The position numbers and the translations under genes are program-made. Shown here piece after piece: positions 27,140-42,675 of a DNA stretch of 64,000 bases. The notes beneath the pieces are model-generated. The model was not told the DNA's origin, did not search any database, and saw nothing but the letters and a program-made list of their open reading frames with translations. This DNA comes from Mitsuaria chitosanitabida ATCC BAA-476 = NBRC 102408 (GTDB lineage: Bacteria > Pseudomonadota > Gammaproteobacteria > Burkholderiales > Burkholderiaceae_C), in contig NZ_BCYP01000010.1 in assembly GCF_001598255.1 (NCBI RefSeq), positions 124,001-188,000 on the forward strand, in the 5' to 3' direction. Position 1 is the first letter of the stretch. Each line of letters opens with the position of its first letter.

Positions 27140-30100
27140 ATGGCCAGCACCCAAACCCCCAAGCATCTGATTCACTTCGAGGGGGGCAATGCCCTCTCGT
27201 CCTTCCGGGCCGCGGCGCTGCTGGCGCGACTGCAGGCCGTCAGCGACCGCGTCACCGCGGTCCATGCGCGCCACGTGCACTGGGTCTGGACCGATTCGGC
27301 CCCCGGGGCGGAGCAGGGCGCCAAGCTGCAATCGCTGCTCGACTACGGCGACCGCTATGAAGGCCCGGCCGAGGGCGCGCTGATCGTCGTCGCCCCGCGA
27401 CTGGGCACGCTGAGCCCCTGGGCCTCCAAGGCCACCGACATCGCCCACAACTGCGGCCTGGACATCCACCGCGTGGAGCGGGTCACCGAATTCCGCCTGA
27501 CGCTCAAGACCGGCCTGCTGGGCGGCCTGACCGGTGGCGCCAAGCCGCTGTCGCAGGACGAGCTGCTGGCCTGCGCCGAGCTGCTGCACGACCGCATGAC
27601 CGAGAGCGTACTGTTCTCGCGCGCGGACGCGGCCCACCTCTTCGACGACAAGCAGGCCCAGCCGCTGGCCCACGTGGACGTGATCGGCCGCGGCCGCGTC
27701 GCGCTGGACGAGGCCAACGGCGCCTGGGGCCTGGCGATGTCGGAGGACGAGATCGTCTATCTGGACGACGCCTTCCGCAAGCTGGGCCGCAACCCCAGCG
27801 ATGTCGAGCTCATGATGTTCGCGCAGGCCAACAGCGAGCACTGCCGTCACAAGATCTTCAACGCCCAGTTCACCATCGACGGCGAGGCGCAGCCGCTGTC
27901 GCTGTTCGGCATGATCCGCAACACCGAGAAGCTCTCGCCGCAGCACACGGTGATCGCCTACTCGGACAACGCCGCGGTGATGGAAGGCCACGCGATCGAG
28001 CGCTGGATCCCGGCCGGCGACCGCCGCGCCCCGAAGTACGAGGCCCGTGCCGAGACCGCGCACGTGCTGATGAAGGTCGAGACGCACAACCACCCGACGG
28101 CCATCTCCCCGCACCCGGGCGCCTCCACCGGCGCCGGCGGCGAGATTCGCGACGAGGGTGCGACCGGCCGCGGCTCCAAGCCCAAGGCCGGCCTGACCGG
28201 CTTCTCGGTCTCCAACCTGCACCTGCCCGGCCTGAGCGAGCCCTGGGAACAGAACCCCGTCGGCAAGCCGGCGCACATCGCCAGCCCGCTGCAGATCATG
28301 ACCGAGGGCCCGCTGGGCGGCGCCGCGTTCAACAACGAGTTCGGCCGTCCGAATCTGGGCGGCTACTTCCGCGTCTACGAGCAGGACGTCGACGGCATCC
28401 GCCGCGGCTATCACAAGCCCATCATGATCGCCGGCGGCCTGGGCGCGATCCGCTCGGACCTGACCAAGAAGATCGAGTTCCCCGCGGGCTCGCTGCTGAT
28501 CCAGCTGGGCGGCCCCGGCATGCGCATCGGCATGGGCGGCAGCGCGGCCAGCTCCATGGCGGCGGGCACCAACACGGCCGACCTGGACTTCGACTCGGTC
28601 CAGCGCGGCAACCCCGAGATCCAGCGCCGTGCGCAGGAGGTCATCAACCACTGCTGGGGCCTGGCCGAGCGCAACCCCATCCTGGCGGTGCATGACGTCG
28701 GCGCGGGCGGCATCTCCAACGCCTTCCCGGAACTGGTGAACGACGCCGGCCGGGGCGCGACCTTCGACCTGAGCCGGGTCCCGCTCGAGGAGAGCGGGCT
28801 GGCCCCGAAGGAGATCTGGTGCAACGAGAGCCAGGAGCGCTACGTCCTGGCGATCGCCCCGGAGAGCCTGGAGCTCTTCAAGTCCATGTGCGAGCGCGAG
28901 CGCTGCCCGTTCGCGGTCGTCGGCGTGACGACCGAGCACCGCGAGCTGGTGCTGGAGGACGGCCCGCGGGGCGAGCGCGCCATCGACATGCCGATGGACG
29001 TGCTGCTGGGCAAGCCGCCCAAGATGCATCGCGAGGTGACGCGCGTGGCCCGCTCGGGCGGCGCGCTGTCGCTGGACGGCGTCGAGCTGGCCACGGCCGC
29101 TCGCACCGTGCTGCGTCACCCGACGGTGGCCTCCAAGCGCTTCCTGATCAGCATCGGCGACCGTACCGTGGGCGGCCTGAACCACCGCGACCAGATGGTC
29201 GGTCCGTGGCAGATCCCGGTGGCCGACTGCGCGGTCACGCTGGCCGACTTCAAGGGCTTCGCCGGCGAGGCGATGAGCATGGGCGAGCGCACGCCGCTGG
29301 CCTCGGTCGACGGTCCCGCCTCCGGCCGCATGGCGGTCGGCGAGGCCATCACCAACCTGCTGGCCGCGCCCATCGAGCTGGCGCGGGTGAAGCTGTCCGC
29401 CAACTGGATGGCCGCCTGCGGCGAAGCCGGCGAGGACGCCGCGCTGTACGACACGGTCAAGGCCGTGGGCATGGAACTGTGCCCGGCGCTGGGCATCTCG
29501 ATCCCGGTGGGCAAGGATTCGCTGTCCATGCGCACGCGCTGGACCGACGAGGGCCAGACCAGGCAGGTGACGGCGCCGGTGTCGCTGATCGTCACGGCCT
29601 TCGCCTCGCTGAGCGACGTGCGCGGCACGCTGACGCCGCAGCTGCAGGACGGTGACACCACGCTGATCCTGGTAGACCTGGGCGAGGGCCGCATGCGCAT
29701 GGGCGGCTCCATCCTGGCGCAGACGCTGAACCAGTTCGGCCCCAGCGTGCCGGACCTGGACAACCCCGCGCTGCTGAAGTCGCTGGTCGACGCGGTCAAC
29801 GACCTGCGCGGCCAGGGCAAGCTGCTGGCGTACCACGACCGCAGCGACGGCGGCCTGTTCGCGGCCGCGATGGAGATGGCCTTCGCGGGCCAGCGCGGCG
29901 TGAGCCTGAACGTCGACATGCTGGTCACCGAAGGGGACGGCATCAGCGACAGCCGCGCCGAGATGGGCGACTCCAAGAACTGGGCCGCGCAGGTCAGCGG
30001 CCGCCGCGACGAGCTGACGCTCAAGGCGCTGTTCAACGAGGAGCTGGGCGCGGTGCTGCAGGTCGCCACCGGTGACCGCGACGCGGTGCTGCAGACGCTG

Positions 30101-31144
30101 CGCGCGCACGGTCTGTCCAAGCTGAGCCACGTGGTCGGCAAGACCAACGAGACCCGGCAGGCGGAAGTCTGGCGCGACGCCAAGAAGGTCTTCGCCGCAT
30201 CGCTGAACGCGCTGCAGGAGGAGTGGGACCAGGTCTCGTGGCGCATCGCCCGCGACCGCGACAACCCCGCCTGCGCGGACCAGGAGCACGCGCTGGCGGT
30301 GACGCCGGACGCGGGCCTGCACTGGCTGCCCAGCTTCGACGTCAAGGACGACGTGGCCGCCCCGTACATCGCCAGCGGCGTGCGTCCGAAGGTCGCGATC
30401 CTGCGCGAGCAGGGCGTGAACTCGCATGTCGAGATGTCCTACGCGATGGCGCAGGCCGGCTTCGACGCGTACGACGTGCACATGAGCGACCTGCAGGCCG
30501 GCGCGGTCGATCTGAAGGACTTCAAGGGCTTCGTGGCCTGCGGCGGCTTCAGCTACGGCGACACGCTGGGCGCGGGCGAGGGCTGGGCGCGGTCGATCCT
30601 GTTCAACCCGGTGCTGAAGGCGGCCTTCGAGGCCTTCTTCGCGCGATCCGACAGCTTCGCGCTGGGCGTGTGCAACGGCTGCCAGATGCTGGCGGCGCTG
30701 TCGCCCATGATCCCGGGCGCGCAGCACTGGCCCAAGTTCGTCCGCAACCGCAGCGAGCAGTTCGAGGCCCGTCTGGCGCAGGTCGAGATCGTCGAGTCGC
30801 CGAGCATCTTCTTCACCGGGATGGCCGGCAGCCGCCTGCCCATCGCGGTCGCGCACGGCGAGGGCTTCGCGGACTTCTCGCAGCGCGGCGACCCGTCGCA
30901 GGTGCTGCGCGCGATGCGCTATGTCGACGGCAAGGGCCAGCCGACCGAGCAGTACCCGCTGAACCCGAACGGCAGCCCGCAGGGCCTGACCGCGGTGACC
31001 ACGGCCGATGGCCGCTTCACCGCGCTGATGCCGCATCCGGAGCGCGTGTTCCGCAACGTGCAGATGAGCTGGACCGGCGGCGACAAGGGCGAGTTCAGCC
31101 CCTGGATGCGCATGTTCCGCAACGCGCGGAAGTGGGTGGGCTGA
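27140..31144 (+). CDS. purL: Phosphoribosylformylglycinamidine synthase (large form)
   Basis: A 1334-aa enzyme that makes FGAM from FGAR, ATP and glutamine in purine synthesis. It is the single-chain proteobacterial form (E. coli about 1295 aa). N-terminal and linker domains lead to the AIR-synthase-like halves, with [51 protein letters not shown] and [17 protein letters not shown]. The C-terminal glutamine amidotransferase has the nucleophile Cys1178 in [13 protein letters not shown] and the His1299/Glu1301 pair in [17 protein letters not shown] -10-like box lies 48 nt before the ATG. It appears monocistronic; a long hairpin follows. Confidence 0.97.
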   Translation: MASTQTPKHLIHFEGGNALSSFRAAALLARLQAVSDRVTAVHARHVHWVWTDSAPGAEQGAKLQSLLDYGDRYEGPAEGALIVVAPRLGTLSPWASKATDIAHNCGLDIHRVERVTEFRLTLKTGLLGGLTGGAKPLSQDELLACAELLHDRMTESVLFSRADAAHLFDDKQAQPLAHVDVIGRGRVALDEANGAWGLAMSEDEIVYLDDAFRKLGRNPSDVELMMFAQANSEHCRHKIFNAQFTIDGEAQPLSLFGMIRNTEKLSPQHTVIAYSDNAAVMEGHAIERWIPAGDRRAPKYEARAETAHVLMKVETHNHPTAISPHPGASTGAGGEIRDEGATGRGSKPKAGLTGFSVSNLHLPGLSEPWEQNPVGKPAHIASPLQIMTEGPLGGAAFNNEFGRPNLGGYFRVYEQDVDGIRRGYHKPIMIAGGLGAIRSDLTKKIEFPAGSLLIQLGGPGMRIGMGGSAASSMAAGTNTADLDFDSVQRGNPEIQRRAQEVINHCWGLAERNPILAVHDVGAGGISNAFPELVNDAGRGATFDLSRVPLEESGLAPKEIWCNESQERYVLAIAPESLELFKSMCERERCPFAVVGVTTEHRELVLEDGPRGERAIDMPMDVLLGKPPKMHREVTRVARSGGALSLDGVELATAARTVLRHPTVASKRFLISIGDRTVGGLNHRDQMVGPWQIPVADCAVTLADFKGFAGEAMSMGERTPLASVDGPASGRMAVGEAITNLLAAPIELARVKLSANWMAACGEAGEDAALYDTVKAVGMELCPALGISIPVGKDSLSMRTRWTDEGQTRQVTAPVSLIVTAFASLSDVRGTLTPQLQDGDTTLILVDLGEGRMRMGGSILAQTLNQFGPSVPDLDNPALLKSLVDAVNDLRGQGKLLAYHDRSDGGLFAAAMEMAFAGQRGVSLNVDMLVTEGDGISDSRAEMGDSKNWAAQVSGRRDELTLKALFNEELGAVLQVATGDRDAVLQTLRAHGLSKLSHVVGKTNETRQAEVWRDAKKVFAASLNALQEEWDQVSWRIARDRDNPACADQEHALAVTPDAGLHWLPSFDVKDDVAAPYIASGVRPKVAILREQGVNSHVEMSYAMAQAGFDAYDVHMSDLQAGAVDLKDFKGFVACGGFSYGDTLGAGEGWARSILFNPVLKAAFEAFFARSDSFALGVCNGCQMLAALSPMIPGAQHWPKFVRNRSEQFEARLAQVEIVESPSIFFTGMAGSRLPIAVAHGEGFADFSQRGDPSQVLRAMRYVDGKGQPTEQYPLNPNGSPQGLTAVTTADGRFTALMPHPERVFRNVQMSWTGGDKGEFSPWMRMFRNARKWVG

Positions 31145-31171
31145 TCCCGGGCGCGTGAAGGCGGCCCTTGC

Positions 31172-31209
31172 GGCGCCCGTGGCTGACCAAAGTCAACGGC
31201 CACGGCGCC
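31172..31209 (+). terminator. Long hairpin after purL
   Basis: GGCGCC-C-GTGGC..GAC pairs with GTC..GCCAC-G-GCGCC across a CAAA loop. No T-run follows. It separates purL from the BPSL0067-family gene. Confidence 0.5.
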
Positions 31210-31255
31210 CGAGTGCTTCTACAGTGGCGTGGTCACAAGCAAGGACCTCGACCTC

Positions 31256-31726
31256 ATGGCCACTGCCGTCGCCTCCCGCCTCTACGCCGAACACCAGGGC
31301 GCTGTCCACGATCCCATGCGCTTCGCCGGTCAGCCGGTGATTCCACGCCCCTCGGACAACGCCATCCAATGCGCCGAGCTGGTCAAGGAGCTGGCGGGTG
31401 CGCCGCGTACCCAGCCGGACAACTGGAAGAAGGGCATGGCGCTGACTCCCGCGGTCGTGGCGTCGCTGACGCTGGGGACGCCGATCGCCAGCGGCTGGGA
31501 CGCCCGCGGCTTCTATCCCAACGGGAACACCGGTCAGCACTCCGGCATCTACGCGGGCGTGGTGCTGGACAAGAAGTCCAACGAGGTGATCGGTTTCAAG
31601 ATCATCGAGCAGTACCGCGGCCTCCTGCGCATCCAGGCGCGTGAGGTCTACTTCGATCCGGCCGCGCACGGGAAAGCGTCCAGCTACCTGAACAACGGCC
31701 TTGGCTACGCGACGATCCAATGGTGA
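31256..31726 (+). CDS. BPSL0067-family protein, putative papain-like amidase
   Basis: A 156-aa protein without signal peptide. IQCAELVKELAG (Cys39) and NTGQHSGIYAGVVLD (His95) form a Cys/His pair in the order seen in NlpC/P60- and CHAP-like amidases, with GTPIASGWDARGFYPNG between them, as I recall for the BPSL0067 family. The next gene overlaps it by 7 nt and encodes a secreted STY0301-type protein. An amidase without an export signal next to a periplasmic partner is the usual layout of type VI peptidoglycan-amidase effector and immunity genes; that role is inference. The start at 31256 is chosen over a GTG at 31229, which has no ribosome site; AAGGA lies 12 nt upstream. Confidence 0.72.
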   Translation: MATAVASRLYAEHQGAVHDPMRFAGQPVIPRPSDNAIQCAELVKELAGAPRTQPDNWKKGMALTPAVVASLTLGTPIASGWDARGFYPNGNTGQHSGIYAGVVLDKKSNEVIGFKIIEQYRGLLRIQAREVYFDPAAHGKASSYLNNGLGYATIQW

Positions 31727-32193
31727 GCACGCTTCTTCATGCCGCGCGCCGACGCGCGATGGGTGGCGCCGTCCTCGCGGCGCTGGGCCTGAGCGCCGGC
31801 GTGGCGATGGCCGCGCCGGAACCCTTCAGCTGCCCGGCGCAGATCGCCGGCACGGCGCAGACGGCCCAGGACGTGCCCGCGGGCTGGCAGTCCGTCGTCG
31901 ACCAACCCGTGGCCGTGCACGTGCTGCAGGGCTTCCGGATCAACCTGGGTCCGCTGGACACCGCCGATGGCGACGTGCCCGACGACACGGTGGAGAAGGG
32001 GGACGGCAAGGGCGGCAAGCGGGAGACGACCACCTGGAAGCTGGCCGGCAAACGCGGCGCGTATGCCGTCTGCCAGTACGCCGCGACCAAGCTGGTGCTC
32101 GCGCGGCCGCTCGACGGCTACACGCAATGCACCCTGGTCAATCACCGTCGGCGCGAGGGCGTGTACCGCCTGGAGTCGGCCGGCTGCCAGTGA
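31720..32193 (+). CDS. STY0301-family secreted protein, putative immunity partner
   Basis: A 157-aa protein with a signal peptide (RAMGGAVLAALGLSAGVAMA, cleavage near residue 31). The mature part has four cysteines (38, 118, 137, 156), enough for two disulfides, in FSCPAQIAG, YAVCQYAATKLVLARPL, YTQCTLVNH and ESAGC. This spacing and the PxxIxG...GWxxV opening recall the STY0301 family. Its ATG overlaps the stop of the amidase-like gene (ATGGTGA), so both are made together. If the partner attacks peptidoglycan, this periplasmic protein would be its inhibitor; this has not been shown by anything in the window. Confidence 0.7.
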   Translation: MVSTLLHAARRRAMGGAVLAALGLSAGVAMAAPEPFSCPAQIAGTAQTAQDVPAGWQSVVDQPVAVHVLQGFRINLGPLDTADGDVPDDTVEKGDGKGGKRETTTWKLAGKRGAYAVCQYAATKLVLARPLDGYTQCTLVNHRRREGVYRLESAGCQ

Positions 32194-32271
32194 GCCGGCG
32201 GGCCTGAGCCCCGCGGCCGCGGCCGTCGCCCCCTGACGGCGACGGGCAGCGAAGGCCAGCGGCCGTGAACC

Positions 32272-33285
<1,014 letters not shown>

Positions 33286-33377
33286 GGCGGCGCAGTCTAG
33301 GCGCGGACCCCGGACCGGAGTGGCGGGAGGGTTATGGCACGCCCTCGGCGCCTGTGGCAGGGGCGCCCACCGGGCGC

Positions 33378-34433
<1,056 letters not shown>

Positions 34434-34494
34434 GGCGGTCGATTATGGGGCGCCTCCCGGCGGGACTGGCGACGTCCCATTCCTGGCGCCCTCA

Positions 34495-34665
34495 CGAAGA
34501 CCCTCACCCCAACCCTCTCCCGCAAGCGGGCGAGGGAGTCGATCCGGGACGCTCGCAGGGACGAGCAGGTTCCCCCTCCCGCTGTGCGGGAGAAGGGGCG
34601 ATCGGCAACCCTCGCCGGCTCTTTCCCCTCTCCCGCTGCGCGGGAGAGGGGCAGGGGTGAGGGCC
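34495..34665. repeat. REP-like cluster B
   Basis: Three units. Forward GACCCTCACCCC with CTCTCCCGCAAGCGGGCGAG starts near 34499. A diverged CCCTCCCGCTGTGCGGGAGAAG lies near 34577. A reverse unit with CTCTCCCGCTGCGCGGGAGAG followed by GGGGTGAGGG starts near 34627. It lies between the protease and HD-GYP genes. Confidence 0.75.
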
Positions 34666-34717
34666 GGTGCAGGCAGCGAGCGCGGGGCCGGGCCTTTCCC
34701 AGGCAGCGAGCGCGGGG

Positions 34718-35883
34718 TCAGGTCGTGCCCAGATGGGGAATCGCGGCGGTGTCCATGAACTCCCGCTTGCGGCGCAACGCCTCGTCGTCGTCGGCGAAGC
34801 GCCGGGCGATGTCCTGGAACTGCGGCTGGATGCGGATGAAGGCCTCGACGACGTCCGGGTCGAAGTGCCGGCCCGCCCCCTCGGCGATGAGGACGGCGGC
34901 CTGGTCGTGCGGCATGCCGTCCTTGTAGACGCGGCGGCTGATCAGCGCGTCGTAGACGTCCGCCAGCGCCATCAACCGCGCGGAGATCGGGATCGCGTCG
35001 CCCCGCAGCCCCTGCGGATAGCCGGACCCGTCCCACTTCTCCTGATGCCCGTAGGCGATGTCCTTGGCCATGGCCAGGAAGGCCACCGGCGTGCCCAGCT
35101 GCGCCTCGGCCTGGGCGATGGCGTCGCGTCCCAGCGTCGGATGCGACTTCATGATCTCGAACTCCTCCGGCGTGTAGCGGCCCGGCTTGAGCAGGATGCG
35201 GTCCGGAATGCCCACCTTGCCGATGTCGTGCAGCGGGGCCGACTTGAACAGCGTGGCGATGTAGGCCGGCGTCAGCGTCGCCGCGAAGCGCGGATGCGCC
35301 CGCAGCGCCTCGGCCAGCACCTGGACGTAATGCTGGGTGCGGCGGATGTGGTTGCCGGTGTCGCTGTCCCGCGTCTCCGCCAGCGAGGCCATCGCGTGGA
35401 TGGTCACGTCCTGGATCGCGGACAGCTCGGCGCTGCGCCGCGCGACCTCGGCCTCCAGGAAGGCGGCCTTGTCCCGCAGGAAGTCCGCGCTGGCCTTGAG
35501 CGTCAGGTGCGTGCGCACTCGCGCCATCACGATGGGCGGGCTGATGGGCTTGGTGATGTAGTCCACCGCGCCCAGCGCCAGGCCGCGCATCTCGTCGGCG
35601 ACATCGGCCTTGGCGGTCAGGAAGATCACCGGGATCTCGCGCGTGTCGGGATCCGCCTTGAGCCGGGCGCAGACCTCGTAGCCGTCCATGCCCGGCATCA
35701 TCACGTCCAGCAGGATCAGGTCGGGCCGCGGGTCGCCGGCCGCGATGCGCAGGGCCTTCTCGCCGCCGGTGGCGATCTTGACGCGGTAGCGGTCGCGCAG
35801 CAGCTCGCTCATCAGCGTCAGGTTGTCCGGCGTGTCGTCGACGACCAGCAAGGTCGCGCCGTCGGTCGGATCGGAGGACGGGT

Positions 35884-35887
<4 letters not shown>
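34718..35887 (-). CDS. Response regulator with HD-GYP phosphodiesterase domain
   Basis: A 389-aa protein. Residues about 12-130 are a receiver with phospho-acceptor Asp61 ([13 protein letters not shown]) and KPIS. A coiled linker leads to an HD-GYP domain with HD at 220-221 ([13 protein letters not shown]) and GYP at 289-291 ([17 protein letters not shown]). These are intact metal- and substrate-binding motifs, so it should hydrolyse c-di-GMP (to pGpG or GMP) under phosphorylation control. Its start codon overlaps the stop of the hybrid kinase gene (ATGA), making the kinase its likely partner. No transmembrane part. Confidence 0.93.
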
Positions 35888-39756
<3,869 letters not shown>

Positions 39757-39925
39757 CCCTTTCCTCCCCAGGAAAGCCCGGTCGGCGGGCGCCGGGCCTG
39801 TTTGGATGCTGGTTGCGAAGCCTCGGGGCAGTGTAGGGGAGCGCGGGCGGGCGTCAACGCCCGTCGCGCCACAACGCGTCGCCGTCCTACACGGCCGGTC
39901 CGGCGGGCTGGCTAGGATCGCCGTC

Positions 39926-41020
39926 ATGGCCGACCCGCATCCGGACCGATCGCCCCGCGAGCCCGGCCCCGACGACCTGGTGATCGCCCGGCCCGAGGGG
40001 CTGTACTGCCCACCCGGCGATTTCTACATCGACCCTTGGCGCCCCGTCGACCGGGCCGTCATCACGCACGGCCACAGCGATCACGCGCGCCGGGGCCATG
40101 CGCATTACCTCGCGCATCGCGACAGCGCCGCCATCCTGCGGCGCCGGCTGGGCGAGGACATCACCCTGCAGACGCTGGCCTACGGCGAGGTCGTCACCCA
40201 TCACGGCGTGCGGCTGTCCCTGCATCCGGCGGGTCATGTGCTGGGCTCGGCCCAGGTCCGGCTGGAACACGCGGGCCGCGTCTGGGTCGCGTCGGGCGAC
40301 TACAAGCTCGAGGCCGACGGGACCTGCGCGCCCTTCGAGCCGGTGCGCTGCGACACCTTCATCACCGAGTCCACCTTCGGCCTGCCGATCTACCGGTGGC
40401 CGTCGCAGGCGGCGCTGTTCGCCGAGATCGACGCCTGGTGGCGCGCCAACGCGCGGGCGGGACGCGCCTCGGTGCTGTACGCCTACGCGCTGGGCAAGGC
40501 GCAGCGGCTGCAGCATGGCGTGGACGCGTCGATCGGGCCCATCGTCGCGCATGGCGCGGTCGAGCCGCTGAACGCGATCTACCGCGAGGCGGGCGTGACA
40601 TTGCCGCGGACGTTCCACGCGATGGATCCGGTGCTCGACCGGGCGGCCCTGTCACGCGCGCTGGTGATCGCGCCGCCCTCGGCCGCGCGCTCGCCGTGGC
40701 TGCGGCGCTTCGGCGCGGATCTCTCGGACGCCTTCGCCAGCGGCTGGATGCGGTTGCGCGGCACGCGGCGGCGGCGGGGCGTCGACCGCGGCTTCGTCGT
40801 GTCGGACCACGCCGACTGGCCCGGCCTGATGGCGGCGATCCGCGGCACGGGCGCGGAGCGCGTCTTCGTCACGCATGGCAGCGTGCCGGTGATGGTGCGT
40901 TGGCTCAACGAGCAGGGCCTGCGCGCGCAGGCCTTCGCCACCGAGTACGGCGAGGAGGACGACGCCCCGGCGGCCGGCGAGCCTCCGGAGGTGGGCGATC
41001 CCCAGGAGGGCGGCGCATGA
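39926..41020 (+). CDS. Ligase-associated metallo-beta-lactamase-fold DNA exonuclease
   Basis: A 364-aa MBL/beta-CASP-type nuclease, resembling SNM1/CPSF exonucleases, of the ligase-associated family. The zinc site HxHxDH is [14 protein letters not shown] (His48, His50, Asp52, His53); further ligands lie in [13 protein letters not shown] and [24 protein letters not shown] and [15 protein letters not shown] complete the fold. It is the first gene of a four-gene unit in which every stop and start overlap (ATGA here). The family trims damaged DNA ends before ligation. The acidic Gly/Pro tail is low-complexity. A hairpin (39848-39863) and a TAGGAT sequence lie upstream; no SOS box was seen. Confidence 0.88.
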   Translation: MADPHPDRSPREPGPDDLVIARPEGLYCPPGDFYIDPWRPVDRAVITHGHSDHARRGHAHYLAHRDSAAILRRRLGEDITLQTLAYGEVVTHHGVRLSLHPAGHVLGSAQVRLEHAGRVWVASGDYKLEADGTCAPFEPVRCDTFITESTFGLPIYRWPSQAALFAEIDAWWRANARAGRASVLYAYALGKAQRLQHGVDASIGPIVAHGAVEPLNAIYREAGVTLPRTFHAMDPVLDRAALSRALVIAPPSAARSPWLRRFGADLSDAFASGWMRLRGTRRRRGVDRGFVVSDHADWPGLMAAIRGTGAERVFVTHGSVPVMVRWLNEQGLRAQAFATEYGEEDDAPAAGEPPEVGDPQEGGA

Positions 41021-42675
41021 GAGCCTTCGCCGCCCTCTACCGCGATCTGGACGCCTCCACCTCCAGCCTCGCCAAGCAGGCCGCGCTGCAGGCCTTTCTG
41101 CGCGCCGCGCCGCCGGAGGACGCCGCCTGGGCCGTCTACTTCCTCGCGGGCGGCAAGCCGCGGCAGCTCGTGCCGACGAAGCTGCTGCGCGAGCAGGCCC
41201 GGCTCGCCGCCGGGCTGCCCGAGTGGCTCTTCGACGAGAGCTACGAGGCGGTCGGCGATCTGGCCGAGACCCTGTCGCTGCTGTTGCCCGAGCCCACGGC
41301 GGTCGTCGAGCGCCCCTTGTCCGTCTGGATGGCCGAGCATCTGCTGCCGCTGCGCGGCATGCCGCCCGAGGCGCTCGCCCCCACGCTGCAGAGCCAATGG
41401 GCCGCGTTGGCCGTCGAGCAGCGCTTCGCCTACTTCAAGCTGATCACCGGCGCGCTGCGGGTCGGCGTCTCGCGCTTGCAAGTGACGCAGGCCCTGGCGG
41501 CGGTGAGCGGTGTCGATGCCAAGCTCGTCGCGCAGCGCCTGATGGGCTATACGCATGTCGGCGCGCGTCCCACCGCCGAGGACTACGCGGCGCTCGTCGC
41601 GCCGCCCGGCCCCGAGGCGGAGACCGGCCCCTCGCGCGGCGCTCAGCCGTATCCCTTCTTCCTCGCGCACCCGTTCAACGCGCCGATCGATGACTTCGAC
41701 GCGCAGCTGGGGCCGCCCGCGGACTGGCTCGTCGAGTGGAAGTGGGACGGCATCCGCGCGCAGCTGGTCCGGCGGGCCGGTGAGGTCGCGATCTGGTCCC
41801 GCGGCGAGGAGCTCATCACCGACCGCTTCCCCGAGCTCCGCGCCCTCGGCGAGGCCTTGCCCGAGGGCACGGTGCTGGATGGCGAGATCCTGATCTGGCG
41901 CGACGACCAGGTCCGGCCCTTCGCCGAGCTGCAGCAGCGCATCGGCCGCAAGACCCTGAGCGCCAGGCTGTTGCGCGAACTGCCGGCGGCGCTGTGCGTC
42001 TACGACCTGCTGGAGGAGGGCGGCGACGACCTGCGCGCACGGCCCCAGCAGGAGCGCCGCGCGCGGCTGGAGCAGCTGGTGGCGGTGCATCCGCTGCCGG
42101 GCCTCATCCTGAGCCCGCTCGTGTCCGGCGTCGACTGGGCCGACCTGGCGCGGCAGCGCGAGCAGGCGCGGGCCCGGGGCGTCGAGGGCTTCATGCTCAA
42201 GCGGATCGACGCGCGCTACGGCGTGGGTCGGACCAAGGACGTGGGCGTGTGGTGGAAGTGGAAGATCGATCCGCTGTCGGTCGACGCGGTGCTGATCTAC
42301 GCGCAGCGGGGCCACGGCCGGCGCGCCAGTCTCTACACCGACTACACCTTCGCCGTCTGGAACGGGCCGCGGGACGACCCGGCGCGCCAGCTGGTGCCCT
42401 TCGCCAAGGCCTATTCGGGCCTGACGGACGCGGAGATCCGGGAGGTGGACGCCGTCGTGCGCCGCACCACGGTGGAGAGCTTCGGGCCGGTGCGCAGCGT
42501 CACGCCGACGCTGGTGTTCGAGCTGGGCTTCGAGGGCATCGCGCGCAGCGGTCGGCACAAGAGCGGCATCGCGGTGCGCTTCCCCCGCATGCTGCGGCGA
42601 CGCGAGGACAAGCCCGTGGCCGAGGCCGACACCCTCCAGTCCCTGCAGGCGCTGCTGCCCGAGGGCGACGCGTGA
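41017..42675 (+). CDS. ATP-dependent DNA ligase
   Basis: A 552-aa ligase of the bacterial LigB/LigC-type, not the NAD-dependent replicative LigA. An N-terminal helical DNA-binding domain (about 1-215) precedes the nucleotidyltransferase domain with the adenylated Lys242 in [13 protein letters not shown]. Motifs [29 protein letters not shown] and [19 protein letters not shown] follow. The OB-fold domain ends the protein. It starts within the exonuclease stop (ATGA), and its own stop overlaps the GTG of the helicase. It should seal ends prepared by the exonuclease. Confidence 0.93.
   Translation: MRAFAALYRDLDASTSSLAKQAALQAFLRAAPPEDAAWAVYFLAGGKPRQLVPTKLLREQARLAAGLPEWLFDESYEAVGDLAETLSLLLPEPTAVVERPLSVWMAEHLLPLRGMPPEALAPTLQSQWAALAVEQRFAYFKLITGALRVGVSRLQVTQALAAVSGVDAKLVAQRLMGYTHVGARPTAEDYAALVAPPGPEAETGPSRGAQPYPFFLAHPFNAPIDDFDAQLGPPADWLVEWKWDGIRAQLVRRAGEVAIWSRGEELITDRFPELRALGEALPEGTVLDGEILIWRDDQVRPFAELQQRIGRKTLSARLLRELPAALCVYDLLEEGGDDLRARPQQERRARLEQLVAVHPLPGLILSPLVSGVDWADLARQREQARARGVEGFMLKRIDARYGVGRTKDVGVWWKWKIDPLSVDAVLIYAQRGHGRRASLYTDYTFAVWNGPRDDPARQLVPFAKAYSGLTDAEIREVDAVVRRTTVESFGPVRSVTPTLVFELGFEGIARSGRHKSGIAVRFPRMLRRREDKPVAEADTLQSLQALLPEGDA

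Noticed and set aside
27086-31036. A 1316-codon minus-strand frame opposite purL
   Set aside because: Despite its size it is low-complexity antisense of purL with no domain; purL is full length with an intact amidotransferase triad.
31145-31255. tRNA-like fold after purL
   Set aside because: The structure is a single long hairpin without a cloverleaf or CCA end.
39757-39925. LexA/SOS box upstream of the repair operon
   Set aside because: No CTG-N10-CAG-like dyad was found; only a short GC hairpin at 39848-39863.
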